A stretch of DNA of 64,000 nt from Chroococcus sp. FPU101. GTDB lineage: Bacteria; Cyanobacteriota; Cyanobacteriia; Cyanobacteriales; Microcystaceae. The position numbers and the translations under genes are program-made. The DNA is taken from positions 62,001 through 126,000 of the forward strand of contig NZ_BLJI01000007.1 of the NCBI RefSeq assembly GCF_017312365.1, given 5' to 3'. Numbering within the stretch: the first letter of the stretch is position 1; every line of letters starts with the position of its first letter. Positions 62,678 to 64,000 of this stretch are shown one piece after another. The notes beneath the pieces are model-generated. The model was not told where the DNA came from, did not search any database, and worked only from the letters and a program-made list of their open reading frames with translations.

Positions 62678-64000
62678 CTAAAATTCTATTTCTTTCTCGA
62701 CTTCGATGATTTCTGTATATTCATATCCATTGGAACTACGAACAACAAGGGGATAAGTTATACCATCAATGTTAATTGAATCTTCTTCGCAATCGCGTTT
62801 AGGGGAGTGATAAACTAAAATATATTCTTTACCGATATATTTTCTCATTTCTGTTTCTACTTCGCCGCGCCATTGAGTTTTAGTGACTAAGACAATTAAT
62901 TGATTTGCAATTTGAGGTATTGCTTTAGCCACTTGTCTACGATAAATTTCATCTAAACTGCCAAAAGGTGAATCCATAACCATCGGAAAGGTACTACTAT
63001 CTAATCCAATAAATGTATTTTTTTGACTCCAATCTCTAACCCGATCAATAATTCCACCAATAAAGGATAAACTTAAGATCTGATTTTCTCCAGTAGATGC
63101 TGCAACAGGTACCGCTACCCCTGATGTATTTTCAACCAGTCTTATTTCATAGTCACTATTAATTCTAGGAATATATGGAGTAAAAGATATAGAATTAAAG
63201 ATGTCTTGGACTCGTTTTTCTAATGATAAGCGAAATTGACTTTCGACTCGTTTTCTGACTTCTTGTAAACGTTCTATCGCATCTTGTGTACTATTGATTC
63301 TTTTTTGTGCAAGAGCTTGTTTTTCTTCTTTAATTTTTTGTTTACTGATTTGTTTTTCTAATGCGTCTATTTCTTTAGTAATTATTTCTTGTTGTTGTTT
63401 AATGACTCCTTGTTCTAGAATCACTTCTCGAATTGATTCTTCGATTTCATCTAAGCGTTTTTGTAAATTTTTTAAATCTTCATCTGGTGCGTGTCTAAAT
63501 TTATTTTTAATATTATCTAATTCAGTTTCTACTTGAGATAATTCGAGTCGCCATTGTTGAATATTAGACTGATCCGTATCAATATTACTCCAAAAATCCT
63601 TGACTTGTTTTTCTAATTCAATAACATTTGATTCAAGACGAATTGCTGCTTCTTCAACATCTGCTATTCCTGCTTTATTTTTCCAGCTTTGGACTTGTAA
63701 ATATTGGTCTGTTCCTTCATTAAGGTGACTCCCACAAATACATTGTTGTCTGTCTAAAAGTTGTTCAATAAATTTTTGTTTAATTCCACTGGGTAATTCA
63801 CCTTTATTTCGTAATTCTTCAATTAATTCATAAAAGGAGGAATTAACTTCAGTAAGTAAAATCGTGTATCCTTTACTCGATAACGTTTTTTTAATTTTTT
63901 GCTTGGTATTAACTAAATTATTGCGTAATGTCTTTTCGTGTTTTTCTAATTTTTCTTTAAGTTGTTTTAATTCTTCTGCACCACTTAATTCTAATAATTG
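62678..64000 (-). CDS. DndD/Rad50-like SMC ATPase, 5' end outside window
   Basis: C-terminal part of a large ATPase; the frame stays open from 63424 to the window edge, so the GTG at 63424 is internal. The visible 440 residues contain a zinc-hook-like QQCICGSHLNEG near 63740, a long coiled coil, and the C-terminal ATPase half with the ABC signature region (STGENQILSLSFIGGIID), the D-loop/Walker B (MDSPFGSLDEIYR) and a final beta-rich tail. This architecture matches DndD of the DNA phosphorothioation system and related SMC-like defence ATPases. No other dnd gene is in view, so the exact system is open. Confidence 0.8.
   Translation of the reverse strand, partial: QLLELSGAEELKQLKEKLEKHEKTLRNNLVNTKQKIKKTLSSKGYTILLTEVNSSFYELIEELRNKGELPSGIKQKFIEQLLDRQQCICGSHLNEGTDQYLQVQSWKNKAGIADVEEAAIRLESNVIELEKQVKDFWSNIDTDQSNIQQWRLELSQVETELDNIKNKFRHAPDEDLKNLQKRLDEIEESIREVILEQGVIKQQQEIITKEIDALEKQISKQKIKEEKQALAQKRINSTQDAIERLQEVRKRVESQFRLSLEKRVQDIFNSISFTPYIPRINSDYEIRLVENTSGVAVPVAASTGENQILSLSFIGGIIDRVRDWSQKNTFIGLDSSTFPMVMDSPFGSLDEIYRRQVAKAIPQIANQLIVLVTKTQWRGEVETEMRKYIGKEYILVYHSPKRDCEEDSINIDGITYPLVVRSSNGYEYTEIIEVEKEIEF

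Overview
The window is chromosomal DNA of an AT-rich cyanobacterium. Evidence: a full phycocyanin rod operon (cpcB-cpcA-cpcC2-cpcC1-cpcD), a helical carotenoid protein, a PII-family protein, a PEP-CTERM protein and many HIP1 octamers (GCGATCGC) in the flanking DNA. The gene content resembles unicellular Cyanothece/Gloeothece-type genomes, but the species cannot be fixed from the sequence alone.

Region 1 (1-24.7 kb): the 3' part of a methyl-accepting protein and a frameshifted CheA-type hybrid kinase; an ECF sigma/anti-sigma pair divergent from a PEP-CTERM gene; a large secreted-type glycerophosphodiesterase; the phycocyanin operon with intercistronic stem-loops; a giant membrane protein; HNH nuclease; argF; rnz; and a SPINDLY-type glycosyltransferase gene whose last codons are cut off.

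Region 2 (about 24.70-44.67 kb): a 20-kb Tn7-like transposon carrying a nuclease-less type I-B CRISPR system, i.e. a type I-B CAST. It holds tnsAB (TnsA-TnsB fusion), tnsC and a short tniQ; a type I restriction-modification cargo (hsdR-hsdS-hsdM); a 7-repeat CRISPR array; a cas6-cas8-cas7-cas5 operon without cas3/cas1/cas2; a second, long TniQ/TnsD-like gene divergent from cas6; and a Gp37/Gp68-family gene with TcmP as further cargo. Four 20-bp TnsB-type sites mark the left end and three mark the right end. The right end lies 31 bp from the 3' end of a tRNA-Val(GAC) gene. The bases just outside it encode the missing in-frame C-terminus of the interrupted glycosyltransferase, which fixes the element boundaries independently of the end repeats. 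The likely logic is that TnsD homes the element to the tRNA-Val locus, while Cascade plus TniQ directs RNA-guided insertion elsewhere.

Region 3 (44.7-64 kb): housekeeping and signalling genes: a DprA-like Rossmann protein, MAPEG, sppA, type II IPP isomerase, pyrR, a helical carotenoid protein, an apparent operon of globin sensor, Roadblock, GTPase, DUF4388 and an atypical PII, then MscS, GT2, dienelactone hydrolase, an S1-domain protein, ftsH, a Uma2 protein and lysC. A truncated DndD/Rad50-like ATPase runs off the right edge.

Limits: all family calls are by reading motifs; no database search was run.
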